Positions 15,550 through 23,747 of a stretch of 38,417 nucleotides of DNA are shown piece after piece. This DNA comes from Sandaracinaceae bacterium (GTDB lineage Bacteria > Myxococcota_A > Polyangia > Polyangiales > Sandaracinaceae). The notes under the pieces were generated by a model that worked only from the letters and a program-made list of their open reading frames with translations, made no database searches and was not told where the DNA came from. Within the stretch, counting starts at the first letter, position 1; every line of letters starts with the position of its first letter. The stretch covers positions 1 to 38,417 of the forward strand of contig JAVJQK010000130.1 of assembly GCA_040218145.1 (NCBI GenBank). Reading direction: 5' to 3'. Both the position numbers and the translations under genes were made by a program.

Positions 15550-15765
15550 GCCGCAGCCACTCCCGCTGACGCTCCCGGTTCCGCTCCCGCTTCCGCTCCC
15601 GCTGCCGCTCCCGCTGCCGCTGCCGCTGCCGCTGCCGCTGCCGCTCCCGCAGCCGCAGCCGCAGCCGCTGCCGGCTCTGCTGCCGCTGCCGGCGCCGGCT
15701 CCGCTGCCGGCTCTGCTGCCGGCTCTGCTGCCGGCTCCGCTCCTGCTGCCGCTCCCGCCCGCCCG
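15550..15765 (+). repeat. Hexanucleotide low-complexity tract (CCGCTN)n
   Basis: About 215 bp of GCTCCC and GCTGCC units, changing to GCTGCCGGCTCT units near the end. It is pyrimidine-rich on the plus strand, so together with the purine-rich 15260-15467 tract it forms a loose inverted pair sharing the CCGC core. A long hairpin or slipped structure is possible. Forward frames read as Ala-rich or Pro-Leu repeats and are not credible proteins. A short perfect hairpin, CCCCC-GTC-GGGGG, lies at 15781-15793. Confidence 0.7.
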
Positions 15766-15813
15766 CGTCCCTGACGGAGCCCCCCGTCGGGGGACCTCGT
15801 CGCCCGCGTCCGC

Positions 15814-15877
15814 GAGGCGCCAGCCTGCGGGCTGCCCGGTGGAGGAAGACCCTGGCCTGGACTTCAGCGGGGCCGGC
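15814..15877. repeat. Imperfect direct repeat flanking element copy C (left)
   Basis: The segment from GAGGCGCCAGCC to GGGGCCGGC is repeated at 15986-16062 with substitutions and two small length differences. Element copy C lies exactly between the two. This suggests segmental duplication or element-mediated rearrangement rather than a simple short target duplication. Confidence 0.65.
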
Positions 15878-15878
15878 T

Positions 15879-15982
15879 GTGCCCCAGGGACGCTGATCGT
15901 CTTATCGTCATTCGGGAAAGCTCAATCAATCCGGTGGCTTCGAGCTATGACGATATGACGAAGAGCGTCCCCGTTCTCAGCT
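15879..15982. repeat. Palindromic interspersed element, copy C
   Basis: This third copy is 104 bp from GTGCCCCAGGG to CTCAGCT and almost identical to copy A over that length. It lacks the extra 15-bp left flank shared by A and B, so 104 bp is the best estimate of the mobile unit. It has the same orientation as A and B and lies between two 64-77 bp direct repeats, close to the 3' end of the minus-strand phosphorylase gene. Confidence 0.8.
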
Positions 15983-15985
15983 GCC

Positions 15986-16062
15986 GAGGCGCCAGCCCGC
16001 GGGCAGGCTGCTCGGTGGCGGAAGCCCCTGGCCTGAGCTGGCAGCGGTTCAGCGGGGCCGGC
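15986..16062. repeat. Imperfect direct repeat flanking element copy C (right)
   Basis: This is the partner of 15814-15877. It ends 3 nt before the stop codon of the phosphorylase gene, so it is probably the ancestral flank, with the left copy being the duplicate. Confidence 0.65.
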
Positions 16063-16065
16063 GGC

Positions 16066-17391
16066 TCAGCGGCGGATGACGTCGAGGACGAGGGGTTTGA
16101 CGCCGGGGGGGCGCGGGCCGAGCTGGTAGGCGGCGGCGACGCGGTCGAGGAGGGGCTTGGTGCCCTTGCGCGCGTCGACGTGGAGGTAGGCGAGGGTCTC
16201 GCCCTTCTGCACTAGATCGCCCTGCTTCTTCTCGAGCATGACGCCGACGGCGGGGTTCACGTCCTGGTCGGCGCGGGTGCGGCCGGCGCCGAGGGCCACG
16301 CCGGTCAGGCCTATCTCCATCGCGTCGATGCCGTGCACGAAGCCGCTCTTCGGGGCCTTCACGGCGAGCTTGCTCTTGGCGCGCGGGAGCTTGGCGAGAT
16401 CGTCTACCACGGCCGGGTCGCCGCCCTGGGCCGCGATGATCTTGCGCATGACCTCCGCCGCCGCGCCGGACGCGATGGCCTGCGTCATCTGGGCGCGCGC
16501 CTCCTTCTCGGTCTTGGCGAGCCCGGCGAGGCGGATCATCTCCGCGCCGAGCGCGAAGGTGATCTCGCGCACGTCCGCGGGGCCCCGACCGTGCAGCACG
16601 TCGATGGCCTCCGCGGTCTCGAGCGCGTTGCCGACCGCGTGGCCGAGCGGGGTGTCCATCGTGGTCAGGACGGCGGTGACCTTCTTCTTCGCGAGCTTGC
16701 CCACCCGCACGATCGACTTGGCGAGCGCGCGCGCGTCGTCGAGGCTCTTCATGAACGCGCCCTTGCCGACCTTCACGTCGAGGACCAGCCCGTCGATGCC
16801 CTCGGCGAGCTTCTTCGAGAGGATCGACGCGGTGATCAGCGGGATCGACTCGATGGTGCCGGTCACGTCTCGGAGCGCGTAGAGCCGCTTGTCGGCGGGG
16901 GCGATGTCGCCCGTCTGACCGATGAGCGCGCAGCCGAGCCGATCGGTCTGGGCAATGAACTGCTTCACCGTCATCTCGACGCTGAAGCCAGGGATGGCTT
17001 CGAGCTTGTCGAGGGTGCCGCCCGTGTGCCCGAGCCCGCGCCCGCTCACCATGGGGACGCGCACCCCGCAGGCGGCGACGATGGGGGCGAGGCAGATGGA
17101 GATCTTGTCGCCGACGCCGCCGGTGGAGTGCTTGTCGACGTATCGCCCGGGCGCCTTCTTCAGCTCGACGACGCGGCCGCTGTCGCGCATCGCGAGGGTG
17201 AGCGCGGCCGTCTCCTTCGGCGTCATGCCCTTCAGGAACGTGGCCATCGCGAAGGCGCTCATCTGGTAGTCGGCGACGTCGCCGGCCGTGAAGCCCTCGA
17301 TGAGCCCCTGGATCTCTGCCTCCGAGAGGGCGCCTCCGTCGCGCTTGTGGGCGATGAGCTCGGGGACGGTCCGCGTGTGCCGCTTCTTCAT
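16066..17391 (-). CDS. Thymidine/pyrimidine-nucleoside phosphorylase
   Basis: This 441-residue enzyme would split thymidine, deoxyuridine or uridine with phosphate to give the base and (deoxy)ribose-1-phosphate in pyrimidine salvage. The family signature SGRGLGHTGGTLDKLE is at residues 116-131, and the phosphate-loop segment DKHSTGGVGDKIS is at 86-98. The C-terminal domain near DLVQKGETLAYLHVD is typical of the deoA/pdp family. The ATG at 17391 gives the family-like start MKKRHTRTVPELIAHKRDGG; the longer frame upstream is rejected. There is no Shine-Dalgarno sequence, and TACGCT lies 8 nt before the ATG. Whether it is DeoA or Pdp is not resolved. Confidence 0.92.
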   Translation of the reverse strand: MKKRHTRTVPELIAHKRDGGALSEAEIQGLIEGFTAGDVADYQMSAFAMATFLKGMTPKETAALTLAMRDSGRVVELKKAPGRYVDKHSTGGVGDKISICLAPIVAACGVRVPMVSGRGLGHTGGTLDKLEAIPGFSVEMTVKQFIAQTDRLGCALIGQTGDIAPADKRLYALRDVTGTIESIPLITASILSKKLAEGIDGLVLDVKVGKGAFMKSLDDARALAKSIVRVGKLAKKKVTAVLTTMDTPLGHAVGNALETAEAIDVLHGRGPADVREITFALGAEMIRLAGLAKTEKEARAQMTQAIASGAAAEVMRKIIAAQGGDPAVVDDLAKLPRAKSKLAVKAPKSGFVHGIDAMEIGLTGVALGAGRTRADQDVNPAVGVMLEKKQGDLVQKGETLAYLHVDARKGTKPLLDRVAAAYQLGPRPPGVKPLVLDVIRR

Positions 17392-17476
17392 GGCCGCGGA
17401 GCGTACCGCGAAACCCGTAGATGGGGGCGTGGGTCGTCCGCGGCGCCGCTCGACCGTGGCTGCTATACGTGCCGGG

Positions 17477-18370
17477 ATGCGCCGCAACCTCATCATCGGC
17501 GGAGTGGTCGTCGCGGTCGGGGTCCTGATCACGGTCAACCTCGCGCTCCGCGAGGATCCTGAGCCCGACTTCGGCCAGCCTCGCATGCCCGCGGCCGTCA
17601 CGGACGACGAGCCCGAGACGCCGCAGTTCCGGCAGCTGGTCGAAACCGAGCCGGCGACGCCCGAGGAGCGCGAGCCCGAGGAGCGCGAGCCGGCGCTGGT
17701 GCTCGAGCCCGAGGGACCGCAGGCCGAGTGTGGCCACTACCTCATCCCCGAGGTGGGCACCCACCTGCGCTACCGCTGGTCGCAGAGCCGCCCCGAGCAG
17801 TCGATCACGATGCACATGCGCTCGATGAGCGCGCGGGAGCTCGCCGACGGCGAGGTCGAGGTGACCTGGCTCGTCCAGGTCGACGGCGAGGAGGGGCAGC
17901 GCCAGCAGCTCCGGCGCATGACCCGCTGCGCGCCCGGGGGCAGCGCGGAGGAGCCGTGGTTCGGCGTCCTCGAAGAGCTCGGGCTCGAGGCGCCACTGCT
18001 CGGCGAGCCCGCGCGCTGGCGCTGGCCGGCGCAGCTCTCCCGCGGCGTGCGCTTCGAGGGCACGGCGGTCTTCGACGCGAGCCGCGCCCACGCCGCCGCT
18101 CCGGACGGTGAAGAGGGCCGCACGCTCTTGCGCGTGACGCGACAGCACGAGGTCGACGGCCGCGAGCGCGTCGAGGTCCCGGCCGGCGCGTTCCAGGCGT
18201 GGCGGGTGACCTACGAAGAGGAGCAGCGCTTCGGCGAGCGCGGCGAGCGCGGGCCCGGCACGATGTGGATCGCGCCCGGCGTCGGCCTGGTGAAGCTCCG
18301 TGCCGAGAACGCGGCCGGCATCATCATGACGATGGAGCTCCTCGGCGTCACCGCTCCTTCGGAAGGCTGA
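17477..18370 (+). CDS. Membrane-anchored protein of unknown function
   Basis: The family is not recognised. The 297-residue product starts MRRNLIIGGVVVAVGVLITVNLAL, a signal anchor (about residues 4-22). A Glu/Pro-rich linker (about 25-85) follows, then a globular domain. The C-terminal motif VPAGAFQAWRVTYEEE, then WIAPGVGLVKLRAEN, resembles lipoprotein or periplasmic beta-rich domains in which a reporter-like PGVGLVK strand is common, but no function follows. The ATG at 17477 is chosen because an extended -10-like box, TGCTATACG (17461-17469), lies 7 nt upstream and there is no ribosome-binding site. It is divergent from the phosphorylase gene. Confidence 0.75.
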   Translation: MRRNLIIGGVVVAVGVLITVNLALREDPEPDFGQPRMPAAVTDDEPETPQFRQLVETEPATPEEREPEEREPALVLEPEGPQAECGHYLIPEVGTHLRYRWSQSRPEQSITMHMRSMSARELADGEVEVTWLVQVDGEEGQRQQLRRMTRCAPGGSAEEPWFGVLEELGLEAPLLGEPARWRWPAQLSRGVRFEGTAVFDASRAHAAAPDGEEGRTLLRVTRQHEVDGRERVEVPAGAFQAWRVTYEEEQRFGERGERGPGTMWIAPGVGLVKLRAENAAGIIMTMELLGVTAPSEG

Positions 18371-18427
18371 CGCCGTCCCCGTGTGGCCGGGAGAGGCGCG
18401 CTGGCTCGAGCCTGTTCGCGGGCCGGC

Positions 18428-18748
18428 TCAGTCGTAGCCGAGGCACTGCCGCACGGCCCAGATCTCGGCACCGCACATGTCGGAGATACCGTAGAGCGCA
18501 CAGACGCCCACATCGAGCTCCCCCAGGATGCAGGCACGCAGAGTCTGGTGCTCGCTCACGCAGCCCAGTCGCCTCGCCTCCTCCTCGGATGGCTTGTTGA
18601 CGGCCACACAGCTGTCGTAGCTGTCGCCGCTGCCCTCGAAGCAACCCGCCTCGTCGGCTCGTCCGCACAGCTCCTCCGCGGTGATCTCGCCGGAGCATCC
18701 GAGCAGGGACACGAACAACACGGGGGTGATCCAAGTAGCCGTACGCAT
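18428..18748 (-). CDS. Cys-rich lipoprotein, unknown function
   Basis: This 106-residue protein has a lipoprotein signal peptide (MRTATWITPVLFVSLLGC, lipobox LLGC, lipidated C18). The mature part has eight further cysteines, spaced as four possible disulfides, with no recognised domain. It is probably a surface or periplasmic lipoprotein. There is no ribosome-binding site; TTGACA and TAGATG boxes with a 17-nt spacer end 7 nt before the ATG. It is a single-gene unit between two convergent or divergent neighbours. Confidence 0.75.
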   Translation of the reverse strand: MRTATWITPVLFVSLLGCSGEITAEELCGRADEAGCFEGSGDSYDSCVAVNKPSEEEARRLGCVSEHQTLRACILGELDVGVCALYGISDMCGAEIWAVRQCLGYD

Positions 18749-18755
18749 CTACACG

Positions 18756-18784
18756 CATCTACGGATACGTCAGGTCGCTGTCAA
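18756..18784 (-). promoter_or_regulatory. Sigma-70-type promoter for the Cys-rich lipoprotein
   Basis: On the minus strand a perfect -35 box TTGACA (18784-18779), a 17-nt spacer and TAGATG (18761-18756) precede the ATG at 18748. The predicted start point falls at or within 2 nt of the ATG, so the mRNA would be leaderless. The -10 matches TATAAT at only three positions, which lowers confidence. Confidence 0.5.
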
Positions 18785-18823
18785 GGCGGCGCGCGGGTCT
18801 CACCTCGGGCTGGGACGCGTGGC

Positions 18824-19324
18824 TCACGATTCGAAGTTCCACGCCGCGGGGAGCGGGCCGCCACAGGGCGCGCAGCGGAGGTCGCCGTCCTTGACGAGGT
18901 TGCGCTCTGTGCACTTGGGGCAGCGACGGAAGACCACCGGGTGGGTGAAGGCGCCGTCGTGCGAGACGCCGAGCGCGTCGAGGCAACGGGCGAGCGGCGC
19001 CCACGAGCTCTCCTCGGGGCAGTACCCGGTCGACTGGTTGCTCGCGTGCGCGACGCGCCAGCCCGCCTGGTCTTCCTCGAACGCGATCTCGCCCGCGGTG
19101 AGCACCGGGCCGCCGCCCGCGCACGCGACGTGCTCGGAGTGGCGATCCGCGAGGCGCAGCGCGCCTTCGGCGTCGACCACGTAGGTCAGCAGCGCGCCGT
19201 CCTCGGCGTCGAGCGCCGCGAGCGCGCGATCCAGCGACGCCGCCGTCTGCACGCGGTGCCCGGCGGCGTGGCTCGCCACCGCGGTCGCGATCTCGGCCGG
19301 GCCGACGTAGCGGTAGAGCTTCAC
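18824..19324 (-). CDS. Zinc-ribbon protein of unknown function
   Basis: This 166-residue protein starts with GTG (VKLYRYVGPAEIATAVASH). The C-terminus has two CxxC pairs, CPKC and CAPC, spaced as in a zinc ribbon (about residues 139-160). The segment SNQSTGYCPEESSWAPLARCLDALG before it looks conserved-type. The function is not known. The GTG overlaps the stop of the upstream membrane-protein gene (GTGA), so translation is coupled and the two products probably work together. A longer frame to 19534 overlaps that gene in another phase and is rejected. Confidence 0.75.
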   Translation of the reverse strand: MKLYRYVGPAEIATAVASHAAGHRVQTAASLDRALAALDAEDGALLTYVVDAEGALRLADRHSEHVACAGGGPVLTAGEIAFEEDQAGWRVAHASNQSTGYCPEESSWAPLARCLDALGVSHDGAFTHPVVFRRCPKCTERNLVKDGDLRCAPCGGPLPAAWNFES

Positions 19325-19764
19325 GGGAGCTCGCGCATGTTGAGCCAGGTGCCGGCCGCGAACACGAGGCCCAGCCCGCCAAACACGATCCAGCCCAGGG
19401 GGACGCTGTAGAGCAGGGGCTTGGAGTAGTCGTCGGGTCCGCGGCCCGTCAGCTCGCGAAGCTGCTCCGGGCTCAGCGGGTAGTAGTCGTCGGCGCTCTG
19501 GTCGTAGAGAACGACGCTGCCGCCGCCCGTCCACACGTCCAGGAAGAAGAACGAGACGTACTCGTAGCGGAAGCCGAGCGCGGGGTCGTCGAGCGAGAGC
19601 TCGGCCTCGAGCTCGGGATCCCCGCTCAGGTCGGCGTCGGCGATGTGCGAGATCGTCTCGCCGTAGCCGATGACGAACAGGCAGCCTCGCCGCGCGAGGA
19701 GCGGCGCCGGGCTCAGGACCCAGCCGATGACGAGGAGCGAGGCGGCGGCGATCCGGGCGTGCAC
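19321..19764 (-). CDS. Membrane protein of unknown function
   Basis: This 147-residue protein starts at GTG 19764. It has an N-terminal signal or membrane segment (residues 4-22), an exported acidic middle part, and a C-terminal membrane helix (LLYSVPLGWIVFGGLGLVFAAGTWL) followed by a short tail. It lies 27 nt after the RNase R stop and overlaps the next gene by 4 nt, so the three form a likely operon. No enzymatic motif is seen. Confidence 0.7.
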   Translation of the reverse strand: MHARIAAASLLVIGWVLSPAPLLARRGCLFVIGYGETISHIADADLSGDPELEAELSLDDPALGFRYEYVSFFFLDVWTGGGSVVLYDQSADDYYPLSPEQLRELTGRGPDDYSKPLLYSVPLGWIVFGGLGLVFAAGTWLNMRELP

Positions 19765-19791
19765 GCGGCGAGCGTAACCCGGATTCGTCCG

Positions 19792-22236
19792 TCAGCGGCG
19801 CTTGCCGCGCGTGGAGCCCTTCTTCTTCTTGCCGCCTTCGCTCGACGAGCGCGTCTTCTTGCGCGGGGTGGTGCCGTCGAGGCTGCGGCCGCCCTTCTTG
19901 CTCTGCCGCTTCTCCTCGTAGCGCTGGCGCTTGCTCTCGCGCTGCTGGTTGCGCTCGCCCTTGCCCTTCTTGCGCTCGCGGCGGTTGCGCCGGCGGCGCT
20001 CGTCGGGCGGGCTCAAGAGCTCGCGGTCGTCGGGGAGGCGCTGCTCCACCACCGCGCTCAGCTCGCGCTGCTCGATGGAGACGTTCTCGAGCCGCACCGT
20101 GATCCGGTCGCCGAGCGCGAAGCTGTCGCCGCTCCGCTTGCCGACGAGGCGGAGGCCGAGCTGGTCGAGCTCGTACCAGTCGTCACCGAGCGTGTCGATC
20201 GGGACGCGCGCCTCGACGAAGGGCTCCTCGAAGCTGACGAAGAGGCCGTGCTCGGCCACGCCCGTGATGGTCGCCTCGAAGCGCTCCCCCACGCGGTCCT
20301 TCATGAGCAGCGCGCGGTAGAGGTTGTTGGCCTCGCGGTCGATGGTCATCGCGCGGCGCTCGAGGCGGCTCGAGGAGGCCGCCTGCACGCGCAGCTTCTC
20401 GTGCAGCTTCGCCTTGTCGATCTTCTTGCGGCGCACGATCGAGCGCACCACGCGGTGCACCGCGAGGTCCGGGTAACGGCGGATGGGCGAGGTGAAGTGC
20501 AGGTAGTTCTTCGCCGCGAGCGCGAAGTGGCCGACGTTCGCGGTGTCGTAGGTCGCCTGCTGCATCGCGCGCAGCAGTAGGAAGTTCAGCGCCTGCGCGT
20601 GGGTCGTGCCCTCGACGCGCTTGAGGAACTTCGCGAGCTTGCGCGGGTCGCTGCCCGCGTCGTCGTCGAGCACGTAGCCGAGGCTCTCGGCCAGCTCCGC
20701 GAAGACGTCGATGCGCTGCTCGTCCGGCGCGCCGTGGATGCGGTAGATGGCGGGCAGGCCGCGCTTCGAGAGATCCGCGGCCACGACCTCGTTGGCCAGC
20801 AGCATCAGGTCCTCGATCATCGCGTAGCACTTGCGCACGCCCGGATCGGTGCGCGAGCGCTTGATGTCGATCGGCTCGCCCTTGTCGTCGATGACGATCT
20901 CGGGCTCGGGCAGATCGAAGTCGAGGCTGCCCCGCCGGCGGCGCTTGGCGCGCAGCACCTGGGAGACGTCGTAGAGCACGGTCAGCAGATCGCGCTTCTC
21001 CTCGGCCTCGTGCTGGACCGCCGGCTGCTCGCTCAGGCGCAGCGCGCGCGCGGCGCCCTGATAGCTGATGCGCGCTCGCGAGCGCATCACGCCCTCGATG
21101 AAGCGGTGCTTCTTGATCGCGCCCTTGGCGCCCAGCTCCACCTCGACCGCCATGCAGAGGCGGTCCTCGTCCGGGACGAGCGAGGCGAGGTTGCTGCTCA
21201 GCTCGTGGGGCAGCATCGGGATCACCCGGTCGGGCAGGTAGATGGAGGTCGCGCGCTCGAGCGCGGCCGAGTCCAGCGAGCTGCCCTCGGGCACGTAGTA
21301 CGAGACGTCGGCGATGGCGACGATCACGCGGAAGCCGCCGCCGTCGAGCCGCTCGGCCCAGACCGCGTCGTCGTGGTCGCGCGCGGTGGGCGGATCGATC
21401 GTGCACAGCTCGAGATCGCGCAGATCCTCACGGTTCGCGATCTCGTCCTTGCTGACCTCAGAGCCCCAGGCCTGCGCCTCGGCGAGCACCTCCTCGGTGA
21501 ACTCCTCCTCGATGCCCTCGCGGATCTTGATCTTCTCGATCTCGACCGCGGCCGAGCCCTTGGGCCCGAGGGCCGAGAGCACGCGGGCCTGCATCTGGTC
21601 GCCCTCGTACTTGGGCCACGACTCGATGAGCGCGACGACCTCCTCGCCCGGCTCGATGCCGAGCGGGATGGTGCCGGTCACCTCGATGCGCTCCGGGAGG
21701 CGCGGGTCGCTCGTCTCGAGCCACGACTGCTTGCGCTTGGTCTGGAGCACGCCGCTGACGCGCTTGACGCCGTGGCGAACGACGTCGATCACCTCGCCGT
21801 CCCGGCCCTTGGTCGAGGGCTGGGCGTGGACGCGCACGCGGTCGCCGTGCATGGCGTGCTTGAGCTTGCTCCCCGGCACGAACACGTCCGGGCCGCCGTC
21901 CTCCACGGCCACGAAGCCGAAGCCGCGCGGGTGGATGGTGAGCCAGCCGCTGACCCCGCCGTCGCCGTCGCGCGTGCCGCTCGCCTTCGCCTCGGGGGGC
22001 GGGGGGGCGGCCTTCTTCGGCTTCTCGCCGAGGCGGAACCGGTTGCCCGGCATCTCCTTGACCATGCTCAGGCCGCGCAGCTCCTCGAGCACGTCGCGGA
22101 CCTCGTCGCGTCGCGACTTGGGCACCTCGAGGGCGGTCACGACCTCCATCAGGTGCATGGCTCTGGGCGCTCGCGTCCGGAGCGCCTTCAGGACGGAGTC
22201 CCGTCCGATCTGTATGTCTTTCATCTCTCTTCTCAT
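19792..22236 (-). CDS. rnr: Ribonuclease R
   Basis: This protein of about 814 residues is a processive 3'-5' exoribonuclease of the RNB family that degrades structured RNA. In order it has an N-terminal helix-turn-helix-like part, cold-shock domains (GWLTIHPRGFGFVAVEDGGPDVFV), the catalytic RNB domain with CTIDPPTARDHDDAV from C278 (acidic metal ligands D281, D287, D289, D290), an S1 domain (GVAEHGLFVSFEEPFVEARV) and a long Lys/Arg-rich tail. The start is uncertain: ATG 22269, 22236 and 22224 are in frame. I prefer 22236 because GAAGGG lies just upstream. Confidence 0.95.
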   Translation of the reverse strand: MRREMKDIQIGRDSVLKALRTRAPRAMHLMEVVTALEVPKSRRDEVRDVLEELRGLSMVKEMPGNRFRLGEKPKKAAPPPPEAKASGTRDGDGGVSGWLTIHPRGFGFVAVEDGGPDVFVPGSKLKHAMHGDRVRVHAQPSTKGRDGEVIDVVRHGVKRVSGVLQTKRKQSWLETSDPRLPERIEVTGTIPLGIEPGEEVVALIESWPKYEGDQMQARVLSALGPKGSAAVEIEKIKIREGIEEEFTEEVLAEAQAWGSEVSKDEIANREDLRDLELCTIDPPTARDHDDAVWAERLDGGGFRVIVAIADVSYYVPEGSSLDSAALERATSIYLPDRVIPMLPHELSSNLASLVPDEDRLCMAVEVELGAKGAIKKHRFIEGVMRSRARISYQGAARALRLSEQPAVQHEAEEKRDLLTVLYDVSQVLRAKRRRRGSLDFDLPEPEIVIDDKGEPIDIKRSRTDPGVRKCYAMIEDLMLLANEVVAADLSKRGLPAIYRIHGAPDEQRIDVFAELAESLGYVLDDDAGSDPRKLAKFLKRVEGTTHAQALNFLLLRAMQQATYDTANVGHFALAAKNYLHFTSPIRRYPDLAVHRVVRSIVRRKKIDKAKLHEKLRVQAASSSRLERRAMTIDREANNLYRALLMKDRVGERFEATITGVAEHGLFVSFEEPFVEARVPIDTLGDDWYELDQLGLRLVGKRSGDSFALGDRITVRLENVSIEQRELSAVVEQRLPDDRELLSPPDERRRRNRRERKKGKGERNQQRESKRQRYEEKRQSKKGGRSLDGTTPRKKTRSSSEGGKKKKGSTRGKRR

Positions 22237-22397
22237 GGGCCCTTCGGGCCTGGGTGGCCCCTGCATCATCGCACGTCGCGGGCGGTTCTGGCCCTTGGCG
22301 GTGAAGGTGCGGACGCTGCGGGGCAGGTCTGAGCCGTCGAGCGCGATCCGGACGAGGTCTCGACCTCGGGGACGCCCACGGCTCGCAAATCACGGGG

Positions 22398-22416
22398 GGA
22401 GCGCGCAGCGCGCTCC
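22398..22416. terminator. Hairpin in the reductase-RNase R spacer
   Basis: GGAGCGCGC (22398-22406) and GCGCGCTCC (22408-22416) are perfectly complementary around one base; in RNA the stem would be about 7 bp with a 5-nt loop. It lies 40 nt after the reductase gene on the minus strand. No T-run follows, so it may be a weak or Rho-assisted terminator or an mRNA-stability element. The rest of the 22237-22455 spacer shows nothing definite. Confidence 0.4.
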
Positions 22417-22455
22417 AGCTCCCCTGGCACGGATGTAGCCGGTATTCGGCCGCCG

Positions 22456-23688
22456 TCAATCCGGCAGCAGCGCTTTGCCTTTGACGTCCTCATCGGCGAG
22501 CTTGGCGGGATCCACCGTCGCGCCGCTCGAGATGAGCTTGCGGCTCACCCCCATCTCGTTGAGTCGGTTGACGCCGACCGCGAAGCGGAGCTTCCCGCCC
22601 TCGAGGTGGAACGCGGTCAGCTTGCGGTCCTCGAGCGAGCCCCGGATGACCACCTGATCGTAGGCGCCGACGTGGCCGACGATCTGCAGCTTCAAGTCGT
22701 ACTGATCGGACCAGAAGAACGGCACCGGGGCGTAGACCGAGTCGGCGCCGACCGCGTTCTCCGCGATGTGGGAGGCCATGGTCTGCGCGTTGTCGACCGA
22801 CTCCACCGACATGTGCCGGCCGTGCGGCTCGCTCCACCACCGCGTGACGTCGCCGGCCGCGAACACGCCGGGGACGTTGGTGCGGCAGCGGTCGTCGACG
22901 AGCACGCCGCGGTCGAGCGCCACGCCCGAGCCCTCGAGCCACTCGACGCACGGCTCGACGCCGACGCCGATCACGACGAAGTCGCAGTCCACGCGTGCGC
23001 CGTCGGAGGTCTCCACCGCCTCGACGCGGCCGCTCCCCTGTGGTCCGCGGCCGTGCAGGGCCGTCGCCTTCACGCCGCAGCGCAGGTCCACGCCGTGGTC
23101 GCGGTGGATCGCGTCGTAGAGCTTCCCGATCTCGGGGCCGAAGGCGCGGAGGAGCGGCAGCTCGGCCGCCTCGAGCATCACCACCTCGACGCCCTCCTCG
23201 CGGCACGCGGACGCCACCTCGGCGCCGATGACGCCCGCGCCGATGACGACCGCGCGGCGCCCCGCGGAGAGCTCGGCCGCGAGCCCGCGGCTGTCGTCGA
23301 GCGAGCGCACGTAGTGAACGCCCTCGAGCTCCGCGCCGGGGACGGGCAAACGACGCACATGCGCGCCGGTCGCGATCACGAGCTGGTCGTAGGCCAGCGC
23401 GCGGCCGTCCTCGAGGGTGACCGACCGCGCGTCCGCGTCCAGGCCCGTCGCGCGCGCGCCGAGCACGAGCTCGATCTCCCGCTCCGCGTAGAAGTCGAGC
23501 GGCCGGAAGTACAACTTCTCCTCGTCCATCTGGCCGCGGAGGAATTTCTTCGAGAGCGGCGGGCGCTCGTAAGGGCGCGGCGCCTCCTCCCCCACCAGCT
23601 GGATCCGACCTTCGAAGCCTCGTCGGCGCAGCTGCTCCACGCAGCGGCCACCGGCCAAGCTCGCCCCCACGACGACGATGGTGCTCAT
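22456..23688 (-). CDS. FAD/NAD(P)-dependent ferredoxin-reductase-like oxidoreductase
   Basis: This 410-residue enzyme resembles rubredoxin, putidaredoxin and dioxygenase ferredoxin reductases, which transfer electrons from NAD(P)H to small iron-sulfur proteins. The FAD-binding motif is GASLAGGRCVEQLRRRGF near the N-terminus, followed by RPPLSKKFLRG. The NAD(P) motif is VVIGAGVIGAEVASACREEGVEVVMLE, and the second FAD motif is VPGVFAAGDV. The C-terminal part (QYDLKLQIVGHVGAYDQVVIRGS) matches the reductase C-terminal domain. No ferredoxin or oxygenase gene is adjacent, so the partner is unknown. The start at 23688 gives the canonical N-terminus. Confidence 0.92.
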   Translation of the reverse strand: MSTIVVVGASLAGGRCVEQLRRRGFEGRIQLVGEEAPRPYERPPLSKKFLRGQMDEEKLYFRPLDFYAEREIELVLGARATGLDADARSVTLEDGRALAYDQLVIATGAHVRRLPVPGAELEGVHYVRSLDDSRGLAAELSAGRRAVVIGAGVIGAEVASACREEGVEVVMLEAAELPLLRAFGPEIGKLYDAIHRDHGVDLRCGVKATALHGRGPQGSGRVEAVETSDGARVDCDFVVIGVGVEPCVEWLEGSGVALDRGVLVDDRCRTNVPGVFAAGDVTRWWSEPHGRHMSVESVDNAQTMASHIAENAVGADSVYAPVPFFWSDQYDLKLQIVGHVGAYDQVVIRGSLEDRKLTAFHLEGGKLRFAVGVNRLNEMGVSRKLISSGATVDPAKLADEDVKGKALLPD

Positions 23689-23747
23689 GCCGGAGCTGTA
23701 CCCCCGCGCGCGGCCGTCGCATGTGAGAAGGCTCCGAATCGAGGCAG

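Noticed and set aside
15046-15774. Forward frame giving Ala-Asp then Ala-Pro repeats
   Set aside because: It begins inside the palindromic repeat element and continues through hexanucleotide tracts; every frame is open there because of the repeat period.
15197-15958. Forward frame giving Arg-Met and Pro-Leu repeats
   Set aside because: It is low-complexity translation of the same tracts, ending in the third element copy; no ribosome-binding site or conserved part.
14857-16065. CRISPR array in the repeat-rich intergenic region
   Set aside because: The three repeats are 104-120 bp, irregularly spaced and internally palindromic; there are no short repeats with uniform spacers and no cas genes.
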